A DNA stretch of 20,011 bases from Glacieibacterium sp964246975 (GCA_964246975.1 CAXTSL010000057.1:1-20011), one strand, 5' to 3'; numbered from the stretch's first letter, positions 1-8,343 are shown. The notes: a model not told the origin generated them from the sequence alone. Program-made: numbers and translations.

Positions 1-1
1 C

Positions 2-577
2 GTCATCGACGCAGCGAAGACCCCTGAGCAGAAGAAGATCGCCGAGCGGCTCGCAGCGAACTCGAAATACTATGACGAAGCGCGCAAGCTGGCGCGGCTG
101 GCGAGCGGCGAGGGCATGGATGAGCGCTGGTTTACGGTCTGCTCCGGCGGCGGCCCGTCGATCATGGAGGCCGCCAACCGGGGGGCGGCGGACGTCGGCG
201 CGCCGTCTGTCGGGCTCAACATCGTGCTGCCGTTCGAGCAGGTGCCCAACCCCTATGTCACGCCGGGGCTGAGCTTCCAATTCCACTATTTCGCGCTGCG
301 CAAGATGCACTTCCTGATGCGTGCGCGCGCCGTCGCGGTGTTTCCGGGTGGCTTCGGGACGTTCGACGAGATGTTCGAGCTGCTGACCCTCGTCCAGACG
401 GGCAAGATCGCGGCGCTGCCGATCCTGCTGTTCGGGCGCGACTTCTGGGCGAAGGTCGTCGACTTCGAGGCGCTCGCCGACGAGGGCGTCATCGCGCGCG
501 GCGATCTCGACCTGTTCCACATGGTCGACAGCGCCGCCGAGGGCTGGGCGATCGTCCGCGCGCACTACGGCATTTGA
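2..577 (+). CDS. LOG-family (TIGR00730-type) Rossmann-fold protein, 5'-truncated
   Basis: The reading frame is open from base 2, so the N-terminus lies outside the window and 191 residues are visible. The diagnostic LOG-family phosphoribohydrolase motif PGGFGTFDE is encoded at about 344-370, preceded by the conserved SGGGPSIMEAANRGA segment near 145-190. Characterised family members cleave nucleoside 5'-monophosphates, releasing ribose 5-phosphate and a base; the plant and actinobacterial enzymes activate cytokinins. The stretch PNPYVTPGLSFQFHYFALRK resembles the larger bacterial LOG subgroup (about 250-300 residues) rather than the short cytokinin-type enzymes, so the physiological substrate is uncertain. 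An internal ATG at 116 is not the start, because conserved-looking sequence (NSKYYDEARKLARLAS) continues upstream. The gap after it carries the promoter of the next gene, so the two are probably separate units. Family assignment is firm; function is inferred. Confidence 0.88.
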   Translation, partial: VIDAAKTPEQKKIAERLAANSKYYDEARKLARLASGEGMDERWFTVCSGGGPSIMEAANRGAADVGAPSVGLNIVLPFEQVPNPYVTPGLSFQFHYFALRKMHFLMRARAVAVFPGGFGTFDEMFELLTLVQTGKIAALPILLFGRDFWAKVVDFEALADEGVIARGDLDLFHMVDSAAEGWAIVRAHYGI

Positions 578-615
578 CCACCAGCGCGCCGTCACGCGCG
601 CGCAGCGGATCGAAG

Positions 616-643
616 TTGACATGATATGTTGTTACACGATACC
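616..643 (+). promoter_or_regulatory. Candidate sigma70 promoter with overlapping Zur-like operator for the TonB-dependent receptor
   Basis: A perfect -35 box TTGACA (616-621) is followed after 16 bases by GATACC (638-643), a weak -10. An imperfect inverted repeat TATgtTGT-T-ACAcgATA fills 625-641, between and over these boxes. Its left half with flanking bases, GATATGTT, resembles the half-site of proteobacterial Zur boxes. A repressor bound here would block the promoter. The match is by eye, the right half is degenerate, and other Fur-family or unrelated regulators are possible. Confidence 0.45.
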
Positions 644-672
644 GGCCCCGGCTTGACCTCGGGAGTAATCGA

Positions 673-2763
673 ATGACGCTGCGTGCCTGGTTGATGTTTG
701 GTGCGATGGTCGCCGCCTGCGGCCCGGTCGCGGCGTTTGCTGCCGATGACGCCGCCGACGGGGCCGATACGCATACCCCGCTGTCCGCCGATATCATCGT
801 GACCGCGTCGCTGCCCCGCAACCGCATCGATATCCTATCGGGAACGACCGTCATCCAGGGTGCCGAGCTGACCCGCCAGATCCGCTCGACGATCGGCGAG
901 ACGCTGGCGCGCCAACCGGGGGTCAGCTCGACCGCCTTCGGCCCGAATGCCTCGCGCCCGGTGCTGCGCGGTCTGCAGGGCGAGCGCATCCGCGTGCTGA
1001 CCGACGGCATCGGCAGCTTCGACGTATCGAACACCTCGGTCGACCATGCCGTCGTCGTCAATCCGCAACTCGCCGAGCGCATCGAGGTGCTGCGCGGCCC
1101 GGCGTCGCTGCTCTACGGCTCGTCGGCGATCGGCGGCGTCGTCAACGTCATCGACACGCGCATTCCGCGCGCCGTGCCCGACGAACTGGCGCATGTCGAT
1201 ATTCTGGGCACCTATGGTTCGGCGGCGAACGAGCGCGAGGGCGGCGCGGTGCTCGACGTGCCGATCTCATCCAAAGTCGTCGTCCATGCCGACGGCAGCT
1301 ATCTCAAGACCGACGACCTCGACATCGGCGGCTTTCTTCTGTCGCGCCGCGCGCGCGCTGATGCGTTGGCGAGCGGCAACGCCGACGCCATCGCCCTCGC
1401 CGGCCAGCGCGGCACGTTGCCCAATTCGGCGGCGCGGACCTATCAGTTCGCCGGCGGCCTCGCGCTGATCGACGACAACGGCTCGGGCGGCTTCGCGGTC
1501 AGCCACTACGATAGCGTCTATGGCACCCCGGCGCGCTTCGATACGGCGACCGGCGAGGGCGAGTTCGTTCACCTGCATGTCCGGCAGACACGCGTCGACG
1601 CGCGCGCCAGCCTCGACCTCGGCGACGGCTTCCTCGAAAAGCTGAGCGCGCGCTATGGCTTCGCCGACTACCGGCACGAAGAGCTGTCCGACGAGAATGT
1701 CGTCAACACGACATTCCTCAACAAGAGCATGGAAGGGCGCATCGAGGTGGCGCAGGCCAAACGTGGCGCGTGGCAGGGCGCGAGCGGCGTCCAGTTCCTC
1801 ATCCGCGACTTCGACATCATCGGCGACGAGGCATTCGTGCCGAAGAACGCGACCAACCAGGTCGGCGTGTTCACGCTGCAGACCTTCGACTTCGGACAGT
1901 TCAAGGCGGAGGCGTCGGGGCGCTACGAACACACCGAAGTGCAGACGCGCCTGCCGACGTTCCGGGGCAATCCGAACGTCTTCGACCGTAAATTCAATGC
2001 GTATTCGGGTTCGGTCGGCGGCAGCGTTGCGGTGGCTGACGGCGTGCGCTTTGGCGTCAACCTATCGCATACCGAGCGCGCGCCGGCGGCGGAGGAGCTG
2101 CTGGCCGACGGTCCGCACGGCGGCACGCAGGCGTTCGAGATCGGCGACCGGAGTTTCCGCAAGGAGATGGCCGACGGCGCGGAGGCGGTCCTGCGCGGCA
2201 GTGGCCCCGGCTACAGCTTCGAGGGCTCGGTCTATTACACGCACTTCAGGAACTATATCTACGAAGACCAGACCGCCGATGTCGACGCGGAGAGCGGTCT
2301 CCCGGTGTTCCAGTACCGCGCCGGTCGCGCGCGCTATTACGGTGCCGAAGCGCAGGGCGCGCTGACGCTGGCGAAGTTCGGCGACTATGCGCTCGGCGTC
2401 GATGCGCTCGCTGATTATGTCAATGCCAAGCTATTGAACGGTCTCGGCCCGGTGCCGCGTATTCCGCCGTTCCGCGTTCTCGGCGGGGTCAGCATCGCCA
2501 GCGACCGCGCCAGCGCGCGTGTCGAGGCCGAATACTCGGGGCGGCAGAACAAGGTGTCGAACTTCGAGACCCAGACCGACGATTTCACGCTGGTCAACGC
2601 CAGTGTCAGCGTCAAGCCGTTCGAGGACCGGCCCGCGCTAAGCGTCGTCGCGTCGGTCAACAACATCTTCGACGTCGACGCGCGGCGCCACGCGTCGTTC
2701 CTCAAGGACTTCGCGCCGCTGCCGGGGCGCGACTTCAGGCTGTCGGTGCGGCTGACCTACTGA
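673..2763 (+). CDS. TonB-dependent outer membrane receptor, ZnuD-like (probable zinc uptake)
   Basis: A 696-residue outer-membrane receptor. Residues 1-24 form a signal peptide ending AAFAA. A TonB-box-like segment, DIIVTAS, lies at about 40-46. The plug domain (about 48-165) contains the signatures SRPVLRGLQGERIRVLTDG and AERIEVLRGPASLLYGSSAIGGVVNVID. A beta-barrel follows and the chain ends on an aromatic residue (SVRLTY), as expected for recognition by the barrel assembly machinery. The plug segment SFDVSNTSVDHAV resembles the SxxSxDHAV region of ZnuD-type zinc receptors, which fits the Zur-like element upstream. It would take up a metal or metallophore using TonB-ExbBD energy. The start has a good ribosome-binding site (GGGAG, 661-665, seven bases before the ATG). 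A siderophore or heme substrate is not excluded. Receptor identity is near certain; zinc specificity is inferred. Confidence 0.9.
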   Translation: MTLRAWLMFGAMVAACGPVAAFAADDAADGADTHTPLSADIIVTASLPRNRIDILSGTTVIQGAELTRQIRSTIGETLARQPGVSSTAFGPNASRPVLRGLQGERIRVLTDGIGSFDVSNTSVDHAVVVNPQLAERIEVLRGPASLLYGSSAIGGVVNVIDTRIPRAVPDELAHVDILGTYGSAANEREGGAVLDVPISSKVVVHADGSYLKTDDLDIGGFLLSRRARADALASGNADAIALAGQRGTLPNSAARTYQFAGGLALIDDNGSGGFAVSHYDSVYGTPARFDTATGEGEFVHLHVRQTRVDARASLDLGDGFLEKLSARYGFADYRHEELSDENVVNTTFLNKSMEGRIEVAQAKRGAWQGASGVQFLIRDFDIIGDEAFVPKNATNQVGVFTLQTFDFGQFKAEASGRYEHTEVQTRLPTFRGNPNVFDRKFNAYSGSVGGSVAVADGVRFGVNLSHTERAPAAEELLADGPHGGTQAFEIGDRSFRKEMADGAEAVLRGSGPGYSFEGSVYYTHFRNYIYEDQTADVDAESGLPVFQYRAGRARYYGAEAQGALTLAKFGDYALGVDALADYVNAKLLNGLGPVPRIPPFRVLGGVSIASDRASARVEAEYSGRQNKVSNFETQTDDFTLVNASVSVKPFEDRPALSVVASVNNIFDVDARRHASFLKDFAPLPGRDFRLSVRLTY

Positions 2764-2767
2764 GCTG

Positions 2768-2820
2768 CTCCCACCCCTCCCCGCTCTCCGTTCGCAAGCG
2801 CTCACGGGGCGAGGCGGGAG
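2768..2820. terminator. Possible bidirectional terminator hairpin between convergent genes
   Basis: An imperfect inverted repeat pairs CTCCCACCCCTCCCC (2768-2782) with GGGGCGAGGCGGGAG (2806-2820), 12 of 15 positions matching. It fills the 66-base gap between the converging receptor and glnD genes, where a shared terminator would be expected. There is no U-tract on either side, so this is a weak call. It could equally be a GC-rich intergenic repeat. Confidence 0.3.
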
Positions 2821-2829
2821 CCGCAAGAC

Positions 2830-5595
2830 CTACTCCGCCGCGACCGCCTCGATCCCCTCGACATCGGCCCCGGCCAGCTCGAGCAGCCGCGCTTCGAGGG
2901 CGCGCAGGCGCGCCGCATTATCGACCTTCGCGCCGGTCAGGTCGGTGAGGTAGAAGGTGTCGGTGGCGCGCTCGCCGTAGGTCGCGATGTGCGCGCTGTG
3001 GATCGTCAGGCGCGCCTGGAACAGCGCGTGGGTCAGCGAGAACAGCAGGGCAGGGCGGTCGAGTGCCGCGACCTCGACGACCGAATAGCGGTTCGACGCG
3101 CGGTTATCGATCAGCACGTTGGGCGCGACGCGGAACACCTCGGCGCGGCGGCGGGCGAGCGGGCGCGCCGCGAGGCGGTCGGCAAGGCGCACCTTGCCGG
3201 TCAGCACGTCCTCGATCGTGCGCTTGAGGCGCGCCAGCTGCGAGGTCTCGGCAAACGGCCGCCCGAGCGGATCGGCGATGACGAAATTGTCGAGCGCCTG
3301 CCCGTCGCGTGTCGTATGGATGCGCGCATCGAGAATGTTCGCGCCGCCCAGCGAGATCGCCCCGGCGATGCGGTAGAACAGCCCCGGATGGTCGGCGGCA
3401 TAGACCGTCACCAGCGTCGTGCCGCTGGCGGCGTCGACCTGCATCCCGATCGACAGCGCGCTCTTGTCGAAGTCGGCCTTCTCGACCTGCACCGCGTTCT
3501 TGACCAGAACATCGTGCGGCTCGGCGATCCAGTACGCCTCGGTCATCCGCTTCGCATAGGCCGCGAATTCAGGCTGCGGCCACTCGAGTTCGGCGGCGAG
3601 CGCGGCCTGCTTGGCACAGATGCGCTCGCTGCGCCCGGTCTGCTTGTGGCCGAGGCGCAGCACCTCCTCGGCGGCGTCGTAGAGCTCGCGCAGCAGCTGG
3701 CCCTTCCAGCCGTTCCAGACGCCCGGGCCGACGGCGCGGATATCGACGACGGTCAGGATCAGCAGCAGGCGCAAGCGCTCGGGAGACGCCACGGTCTCTG
3801 CGAAGTCGAGGATCGTCTTGAAATCGCTGAGGTCGCGCTTGAACGCCGTCGACGACATCAGCAAATGATAGCGCACCAGCCACGCCACCGTTTCGGTCTC
3901 GGCCGGGTTCAGCCCGAGGCGCGGGCACAGGCGTTCGGCGATCTCCGCCCCCAGCAGGCTATGGTCGCCGCCGCGCCCTTTGGCGATGTCGTGGAGCAGC
4001 ACCGCGACGTACAGCACGCGCCGTGACACGAGCTGGCGGATGATCGCGCTCGACAACGGATGGTCGGCTTTCAGCTCGCCCGCCTCGATCCGCGCGACGA
4101 GGCCGATGGCGCGAATGGTGTGCTCGTCGACGGTGTAGTGATGGTACATGTCGTACTGCATCTGCGCCACGACGCGCCCGAAGTCGGGAACGAAGCGCCC
4201 GAACACGCCGGCCTCGCTCATCCAGCGCAGGACGCGTTCCGGCGTCAGTTTCGAGGTCAGCAGGCCGAGGAACAGCGCGTTGGCGCGCGCGTCGCGGCGC
4301 ACGGCCTCGCCGATCAGATGGGCGTCGCGCCCCGCCTGTCGTTGCGCGAGCGGGTGGACCTCGAGCCCCTGCGCGTCGGCGAGCGCATACATCTCGATCA
4401 GCCGTACCGGGTCGGCCCGAAAAAAGTCGTCCGACGGCGCGCCGATACGCCCCGAGCGCAGCGTGAAACCGCCCAGTTTGCGTGGCCGCCGCGTGAAGCT
4501 CGGCAGCCACGCCGAGCGGCTGAAACTCTCCTCGACGTGCGCGAGGAACAGGCCGGTCAGGTCGCCGACGGTGCGCGCCATCAGGAAATAATGGCGCATG
4601 AAGCGCTCGACCGCCGCCATTCCGGCGCGCTCGGTGTAGCGCAGGCGGACGCTCAACTCGCGCTGGACGTCGAAGGTCAGGCGTTCTTCGGCGCGTCCGG
4701 CGATGTCGTGGAGGTTGCAGCGCACCGCCCACAGGAAGTTCTCGGCGCGGCGAAACTGCGCCAGCTCGGGCGCGGTCAGCAGGCCCTTGTCGACGAGCCC
4801 CTCGACGGTTTCGACCTGATAGGCGAACTTGCCGATCCAGAACAATGTGTGGAGGTCGCGCAGGCCGCCCTTGCCCTCCTTGAGATTGGGCTCGACGACA
4901 TAGCGGCTGTCGCCCATTCGCGTGTGGCGCGCGTCGCGCTCGGCGAGCTTTTCGGCGATGAAGGCGCGCGCGTTGCCCGCGACGATCTCCTTGCGGAAGC
5001 GCACGGCAGCCGCATCGTACAGCACCCGGTCGCCCCACACGAAGCGTGATTCCATCAACGCGGTGCGGACGCTCAGGTCGGCCTTGGCCATCCGCACCAT
5101 TTCGTCGAGCGAGCGCGTCGAGTGGCCGACCTTGAGCTTGAGATCCCACAGCAGGTAAAGGATCGTCTCGATCACCTGCTCGCCCCACGGCGTCTGTTTC
5201 CAGGGCGTCAGGAACATGATGTCGATGTCGGAATACGGGGCCATCTCGCCGCGCCCGTAACCGCCGACCGCAATCAGCGTCAGGCGTTCAGATGCCGTCG
5301 GATTGGCGAGCGGAAACAGCGAGGTGGTAACGAAATCGAAGGTCAGACGGAGGAGCTGATCGGTCAGGAAGGCCTGTGCCGTCGCCGCCTCGCGCCCGCG
5401 CGACGGGCGTTCGCGCAGGCGACGGATGAGTTCGATGCGGCCTTCGGCGAGGGCATCGCCGATGATCCGTGCCGCCGCGTCGCGTCGCGCCTCGAACCTG
5501 TCGACGCGCTCCGCCGCCGCGCGCAGCGCGTCGCCGACGACGCGCCGGTCGATGATCTGGCGGCGGTTGACGATGGTCTCGAAGCGGGTCGGCAT
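2830..5595 (-). CDS. glnD: Bifunctional PII uridylyltransferase / uridylyl-removing enzyme GlnD
   Basis: GlnD senses glutamine and adds or removes UMP on PII proteins, so setting glutamine synthetase activity and nitrogen regulation in the cytoplasm. The 921 residues carry the full domain set. A nucleotidyltransferase motif GGYGRGEMAPYSDIDI lies at 111-126 with both catalytic aspartates. The conserved segment KEGKGGLRDLHT is at about 239-250. An HD phosphohydrolase domain spans about 480-600, with YDMYHHYTVDEHT near 481 and the metal-binding HD pair at 535-536. Two C-terminal ACT domains sit at about 725-800 and 836-910. Length is normal for alphaproteobacterial GlnD and no key residue appears missing. 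The ATG start at 5595 gives the N-terminus MPTRFETIVNRR; no strong ribosome-binding site is seen. The gene is divergent from tRNA-Leu/tig and converges with the receptor gene, so it is probably monocistronic here. Confidence 0.97.
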   Translation of the reverse strand: MPTRFETIVNRRQIIDRRVVGDALRAAAERVDRFEARRDAAARIIGDALAEGRIELIRRLRERPSRGREAATAQAFLTDQLLRLTFDFVTTSLFPLANPTASERLTLIAVGGYGRGEMAPYSDIDIMFLTPWKQTPWGEQVIETILYLLWDLKLKVGHSTRSLDEMVRMAKADLSVRTALMESRFVWGDRVLYDAAAVRFRKEIVAGNARAFIAEKLAERDARHTRMGDSRYVVEPNLKEGKGGLRDLHTLFWIGKFAYQVETVEGLVDKGLLTAPELAQFRRAENFLWAVRCNLHDIAGRAEERLTFDVQRELSVRLRYTERAGMAAVERFMRHYFLMARTVGDLTGLFLAHVEESFSRSAWLPSFTRRPRKLGGFTLRSGRIGAPSDDFFRADPVRLIEMYALADAQGLEVHPLAQRQAGRDAHLIGEAVRRDARANALFLGLLTSKLTPERVLRWMSEAGVFGRFVPDFGRVVAQMQYDMYHHYTVDEHTIRAIGLVARIEAGELKADHPLSSAIIRQLVSRRVLYVAVLLHDIAKGRGGDHSLLGAEIAERLCPRLGLNPAETETVAWLVRYHLLMSSTAFKRDLSDFKTILDFAETVASPERLRLLLILTVVDIRAVGPGVWNGWKGQLLRELYDAAEEVLRLGHKQTGRSERICAKQAALAAELEWPQPEFAAYAKRMTEAYWIAEPHDVLVKNAVQVEKADFDKSALSIGMQVDAASGTTLVTVYAADHPGLFYRIAGAISLGGANILDARIHTTRDGQALDNFVIADPLGRPFAETSQLARLKRTIEDVLTGKVRLADRLAARPLARRRAEVFRVAPNVLIDNRASNRYSVVEVAALDRPALLFSLTHALFQARLTIHSAHIATYGERATDTFYLTDLTGAKVDNAARLRALEARLLELAGADVEGIEAVAAE

Positions 5596-5646
5596 CGTCC
5601 GCAGATAGGGCGTTCGCGGCTCGCGCGCCAGATATGGTGCCGCGCC

Positions 5647-5674
5647 TTGCCCTTCGCCCCCTGCTTGCTATAGA
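5647..5674 (+). promoter_or_regulatory. Candidate promoter of tRNA-Leu (and probably tig)
   Basis: TTGCCC (5647-5652), a 16-base spacer and TATAGA (5669-5674) form a sigma70-type promoter. It is followed by a GC-rich discriminator (ccgcgcgg), typical of stable-RNA promoters under stringent control. Predicted transcription starts near 5681, about 13 bases before the mature tRNA. Confidence 0.55.
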
Positions 5675-5693
5675 CCGCGCGGCTTCACCCGAT

Positions 5694-5778
5694 GCGGGCG
5701 TGGCGGAATTGGTAGACGCGCTGGTTTTAGGTACCAGTATCGAAAGATGTGGGGGTTCGAGTCCCTTCGCCCGCACCA
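5694..5778 (+). tRNA. tRNA-Leu, anticodon UAG
   Basis: The 85-base gene folds as a class II tRNA. Acceptor GCGGGCG (5694-5700) pairs with CGCCCGC (5768-5774), followed by discriminator A (5775) and an encoded CCA (5776-5778). The anticodon stem CTGGT/ACCAG encloses loop TTTAGGT with anticodon TAG at 5728-5730, which reads CUN leucine codons. A long variable arm (around TATCGAAAGATG) and a T-loop with GGTTCGAGTCC are present, as expected for tRNA-Leu. It ends 31 bases before the tig ATG with no terminator between them. Confidence 0.97.
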
Positions 5779-5809
5779 CCCCCCGCGCCCTTGGAAAGAA
5801 CGAGACGAC

Positions 5810-7372
5810 ATGCGCATTGCCGAGACGTTGAACGAGGGCCTTCGCCGCGAATACAGCGTGCATATCCCCGCCGCTGCCGTCGCCGCCAAGATCGACGCGC
5901 AGGCGATCGAGGTCGCCAAGCAGGTCCGCATGCCCGGTTTCCGCCCCGGCAAGGTGCCGCTCAATCTCGTCAAGAAGATGCACGGCGCGCAGCTGCGCAG
6001 CGAAGCGGTGCAGGCGGCGGTCAACGAAAGCGTCCAGCAGCTGCTCGCCGAGCACCAGGTGCGCCCGGCGATGCAGCCCGAGATCACCCTCGACGCGCCC
6101 GTCGCCGACAGCACCGACGTCGACTTCAAGGTCGCGGTCGAGGTCCTGCCGGTGATCGAAGCGCCGCAGATCGACGGGCTGAAGCTCGAGAAGCTCGTCG
6201 TGACGCCGAGCGACGACGACATGACCGGCGCGCTGCAGCGCCTCGCGGGCCAGCAGAAGAGCTATGGGGCCGCTCCCGACGGTCACGCGGCGACGATGGG
6301 CGACGCGGTGACGATCGACTTCGCGGGATCGGTCGACGGCAAGCTGTTCGACGGCGGCACCGGCGAAGACATGCGCGTCGAACTCGGTTCGGGCCAGCTC
6401 ATCCCCGGCTTCGAGGATCAACTCGTCGGCGCAGCTGCGGGTGAGGCGCGGACGGTCAAGGTGACCTTCCCCGAGGACTACAACGTCGACCGCCTCAAGG
6501 GGCGCGCCGCCGAGTTCGCGGTGACAGTCAAATCCGTCGAGATCGCCGCCGAGACCGTCCTCGACGACGACTTCGCCAAGGGCCTCGGCATCGACAGCCT
6601 CGACGCTCTCAAGGAAATCCTCGGCGACCAGCTGAACAGTGAACTCAGCCAGCTGACGCGCACCCACATGAAGCGCAAGCTCCTCGATGCGCTCGCCGCG
6701 AGCCATGATTTCGCGGTGCCGCAGGGCATGGTCGATGCGGAATTCGCGCAGATCTGGCAGCAACTCGAGGCCGAAGCCGCGCAGGACGACGACAAGGATG
6801 GCGCGATGGCCAGGCTCGAGGCCGAGAAGCCCGAATATCGGCGTATTGCCGAACGGCGCGTGCGCCTCGGCCTGCTCCTGTCCGAGATCGGCCAGCAGGG
6901 CGGCGTCACGGTCAACCAGACCGAAATGAACCGCCTGATCGCTCAGGAGGCGAGCCGCTATCCCAAGGAGCGCGACCAGGTCATCAAGTATTTCCAGGAG
7001 AACGCGATGGCGGCGGCGCAGCTCCGCGCCCCGCTGTACGAGGACAAGGTCGTCGATTACCTGATCGGCAAGGCCGAAGTCACCGAGCGCAGCGTGACGC
7101 GCGAGCAATTGACCGCCGAGATCGAAAGCGACGACGAGACACCGGGCGGCCACGTCCACGGGCCGGATTGCGATCACGATCACGGGCACGAGCCTGCGAT
7201 TGAGGCCGCTCCGGTGAAAGCGGCGCGCGCGAAGAAAGCGAAGACGGAGGTTCCGGCCGAGGTGCTCGCCGAAGCCGTCGCCGACGCCGCCGCGACGATC
7301 GGTGCGGTCGAGGAGCCGGTGGCCGCCGACGCCAAACCGAAGGCGAAGCGGGCGAAGAAGGCGAAGGAATAG
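5810..7372 (+). CDS. tig: Trigger factor, ribosome-associated chaperone and PPIase, with a His/Lys-rich C-terminal tail
   Basis: Trigger factor binds the ribosome near the exit tunnel and protects nascent chains. The ribosome-docking signature GFRPGKVP is at residues 43-50 of the N-terminal domain. The FKBP-type prolyl isomerase domain spans about 163-243 (GDAVTIDFAGSVDGKLFDGG and IPGFEDQL). The C-terminal chaperone domain runs to about 430. The 520-residue chain is longer than the usual 430-450. The extra roughly 75 residues hold a histidine-rich patch (HVHGPDCDHDHGHE, about 448-461) followed by an Ala/Lys-rich tail ending KAKRAKKAKE. The frame is open upstream to an ATG at 5747 inside the tRNA, but the true start is ATG 5810, which gives the conserved N-terminus MRIAETLNEGLRREY and has GGAAAG at about 5793. 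Transcription probably comes through tRNA-Leu. clpP and clpX follow on the same strand. Confidence 0.96.
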   Translation: MRIAETLNEGLRREYSVHIPAAAVAAKIDAQAIEVAKQVRMPGFRPGKVPLNLVKKMHGAQLRSEAVQAAVNESVQQLLAEHQVRPAMQPEITLDAPVADSTDVDFKVAVEVLPVIEAPQIDGLKLEKLVVTPSDDDMTGALQRLAGQQKSYGAAPDGHAATMGDAVTIDFAGSVDGKLFDGGTGEDMRVELGSGQLIPGFEDQLVGAAAGEARTVKVTFPEDYNVDRLKGRAAEFAVTVKSVEIAAETVLDDDFAKGLGIDSLDALKEILGDQLNSELSQLTRTHMKRKLLDALAASHDFAVPQGMVDAEFAQIWQQLEAEAAQDDDKDGAMARLEAEKPEYRRIAERRVRLGLLLSEIGQQGGVTVNQTEMNRLIAQEASRYPKERDQVIKYFQENAMAAAQLRAPLYEDKVVDYLIGKAEVTERSVTREQLTAEIESDDETPGGHVHGPDCDHDHGHEPAIEAAPVKAARAKKAKTEVPAEVLAEAVADAAATIGAVEEPVAADAKPKAKRAKKAKE

Positions 7373-7382
7373 CAATCCTCGC

Positions 7383-7456
7383 CGTCATGCTGGCGCACGC
7401 CAGCATCCACCCGTCCGCGCGCGGAACGATAGATGCTGGCGTCCGCCAGCATGACG
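7383..7456. repeat. REP/BIME-like nested palindromic repeat, copy A
   Basis: Outer arms CGTCATGCTGGCG (7383-7395) and CGCCAGCATGACG (7444-7456) are perfect reverse complements. Each end is also a small palindrome, ATGCTGGCG-nn-CGCCAGCAT. The centre holds TCCGCGCGCGGA, another self-complementary stretch. The repeat lies between tig and clpP, and a degenerate further half (GCCAGCAAGATGACGAC, about 7471-7486) follows it. The same design recurs at 12985-13063 and 14444-14542. As RNA it would form a strong hairpin and could act as a terminator or attenuator for the tig transcript. Confidence 0.85.
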
Positions 7457-7573
7457 ACAATTTCGGGGCGGCCAGCAAGATGACGACTTCGGCGCGATGG
7501 CGGCGTGCGCGTCCCCCCTTGTAACCCGCCGCGAAACATCCGACCTTGGCCTCTCTCGGAGGGACACCCCAAA

Positions 7574-8209
7574 ATGATCGACCCAACCAACATGCTCGTG
7601 CCGATGGTCGTCGAGCAGTCGAACCGCGGCGAGCGTTCATTCGACATTTTTTCGCGCCTGCTGCGCGAGCGCATCATCTTCGTCACCGGCCAGGTCGAGG
7701 ACGGCATGGCCTCGCTGATCGTCGCGCAGCTGCTGTTCCTCGAATCGGAGAATCCGAAGAAGGACATCTTCATGTACATCAACTCGCCGGGCGGGGTGAT
7801 CACGGCGGGCATGGCGATCTACGACACGATGCAATACATCCGCCCCAAGGTCGGTACCGTCTGCGTCGGGCAGGCGTCGTCGATGGGCAGCTTCCTGCTC
7901 GCGGCGGGCGAGCCGGGGATGCGCGTCGCGCTGCGCAACGCGCGCATCATGATCCATCAGCCGTCGGGCGGCACGCAGGGCATGGCGTCGGACATCGAAA
8001 TCCAGGCGCGCGAAATCATCCGCGTCCGGCACGCCTTGAACGAGCTGTACGTCAAGCATACGGGGCAGGACCTTGACACCATCGAGCGTGCGATGGACCG
8101 CGACAAGTTCATGTCCGCCGAGGAAGCCAAGGCGTTCGGCCTCATCGACTCGATCGAGGACAAGCGTCCGACGCCGATCGAGAACGAGGCGGGGCTTCGC
8201 GCGGCCTGA
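7574..8209 (+). CDS. clpP: ATP-dependent Clp protease proteolytic subunit
   Basis: ClpP is the serine peptidase barrel that degrades substrates unfolded by ClpX or ClpA. The 211-residue protein has the full triad: Ser103 in GQASSMGS, His128 in MIHQPSGG, and Asp177 in the segment RDKFMSAEEA. The oxyanion-region motif SPGGVITAGMAIYD is at 71-84. Length is standard. The frame is open upstream to 7505, but ATG 7574 is the right start: it has a strong ribosome-binding site (GGAGGG, 7558-7563) and gives the typical N-terminus MIDPTNMLVPMVVEQ. The 201-base gap from tig carries repeat copy A. A CTTGTAA sequence at 7518-7524 could be the -35 of a heat-shock promoter, but I see no convincing -10. clpX follows after 134 bases with its own candidate promoter. 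Confidence 0.97.
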   Translation: MIDPTNMLVPMVVEQSNRGERSFDIFSRLLRERIIFVTGQVEDGMASLIVAQLLFLESENPKKDIFMYINSPGGVITAGMAIYDTMQYIRPKVGTVCVGQASSMGSFLLAAGEPGMRVALRNARIMIHQPSGGTQGMASDIEIQAREIIRVRHALNELYVKHTGQDLDTIERAMDRDKFMSAEEAKAFGLIDSIEDKRPTPIENEAGLRAA

Positions 8210-8289
8210 CACCCCCGACAAGAATCACCGGCGCGTTAACCCATCGCGCCTGATATTGCGTTAATGTGACCGGGAATCGGCGGCATCGC

Positions 8290-8319
8290 TTGCCGCCGGG
8301 CGCACAAGGCCGCTAGAGT
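8290..8319 (+). promoter_or_regulatory. Candidate clpX promoter
   Basis: TTGCCG (8290-8295), an 18-base spacer and TAGAGT (8314-8319) form a sigma70-like promoter in the clpP-clpX gap, giving a leader of about 18 bases that still contains the clpX ribosome-binding site. The -35 box overlaps the right arm of a perfect 7-bp hairpin (GGCGGCA/TGCCGCC, 8279-8297), which might be a weak clpP terminator or attenuator. Confidence 0.4.
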
Positions 8320-8343
8320 GCCAGTCGGCCGGAGAGGAAGCCC

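Noticed and set aside
583..602. GCGCG-rich hairpin after the LOG-family gene as a terminator
   Set aside because: The stem is short, ambiguous in register and lacks a U-tract; alternating GC runs are common in this DNA.
5596..5646. Leaderless promoter for glnD (TATCTG six bases before the ATG)
   Set aside because: No acceptable -35 box is found at 16-18 bases spacing.
5288..7375. 695-codon open frame on the minus strand opposite tig
   Set aside because: It lies antisense to the well-conserved trigger factor and tRNA-Leu and has low-complexity composition. Long antisense frames are expected at this GC content.
7518..7543. Heat-shock (sigma32) promoter for clpP
   Set aside because: CTTGTAA could be a -35, but no convincing -10 lies at the right distance (CATCCGA is too close and a poor match).
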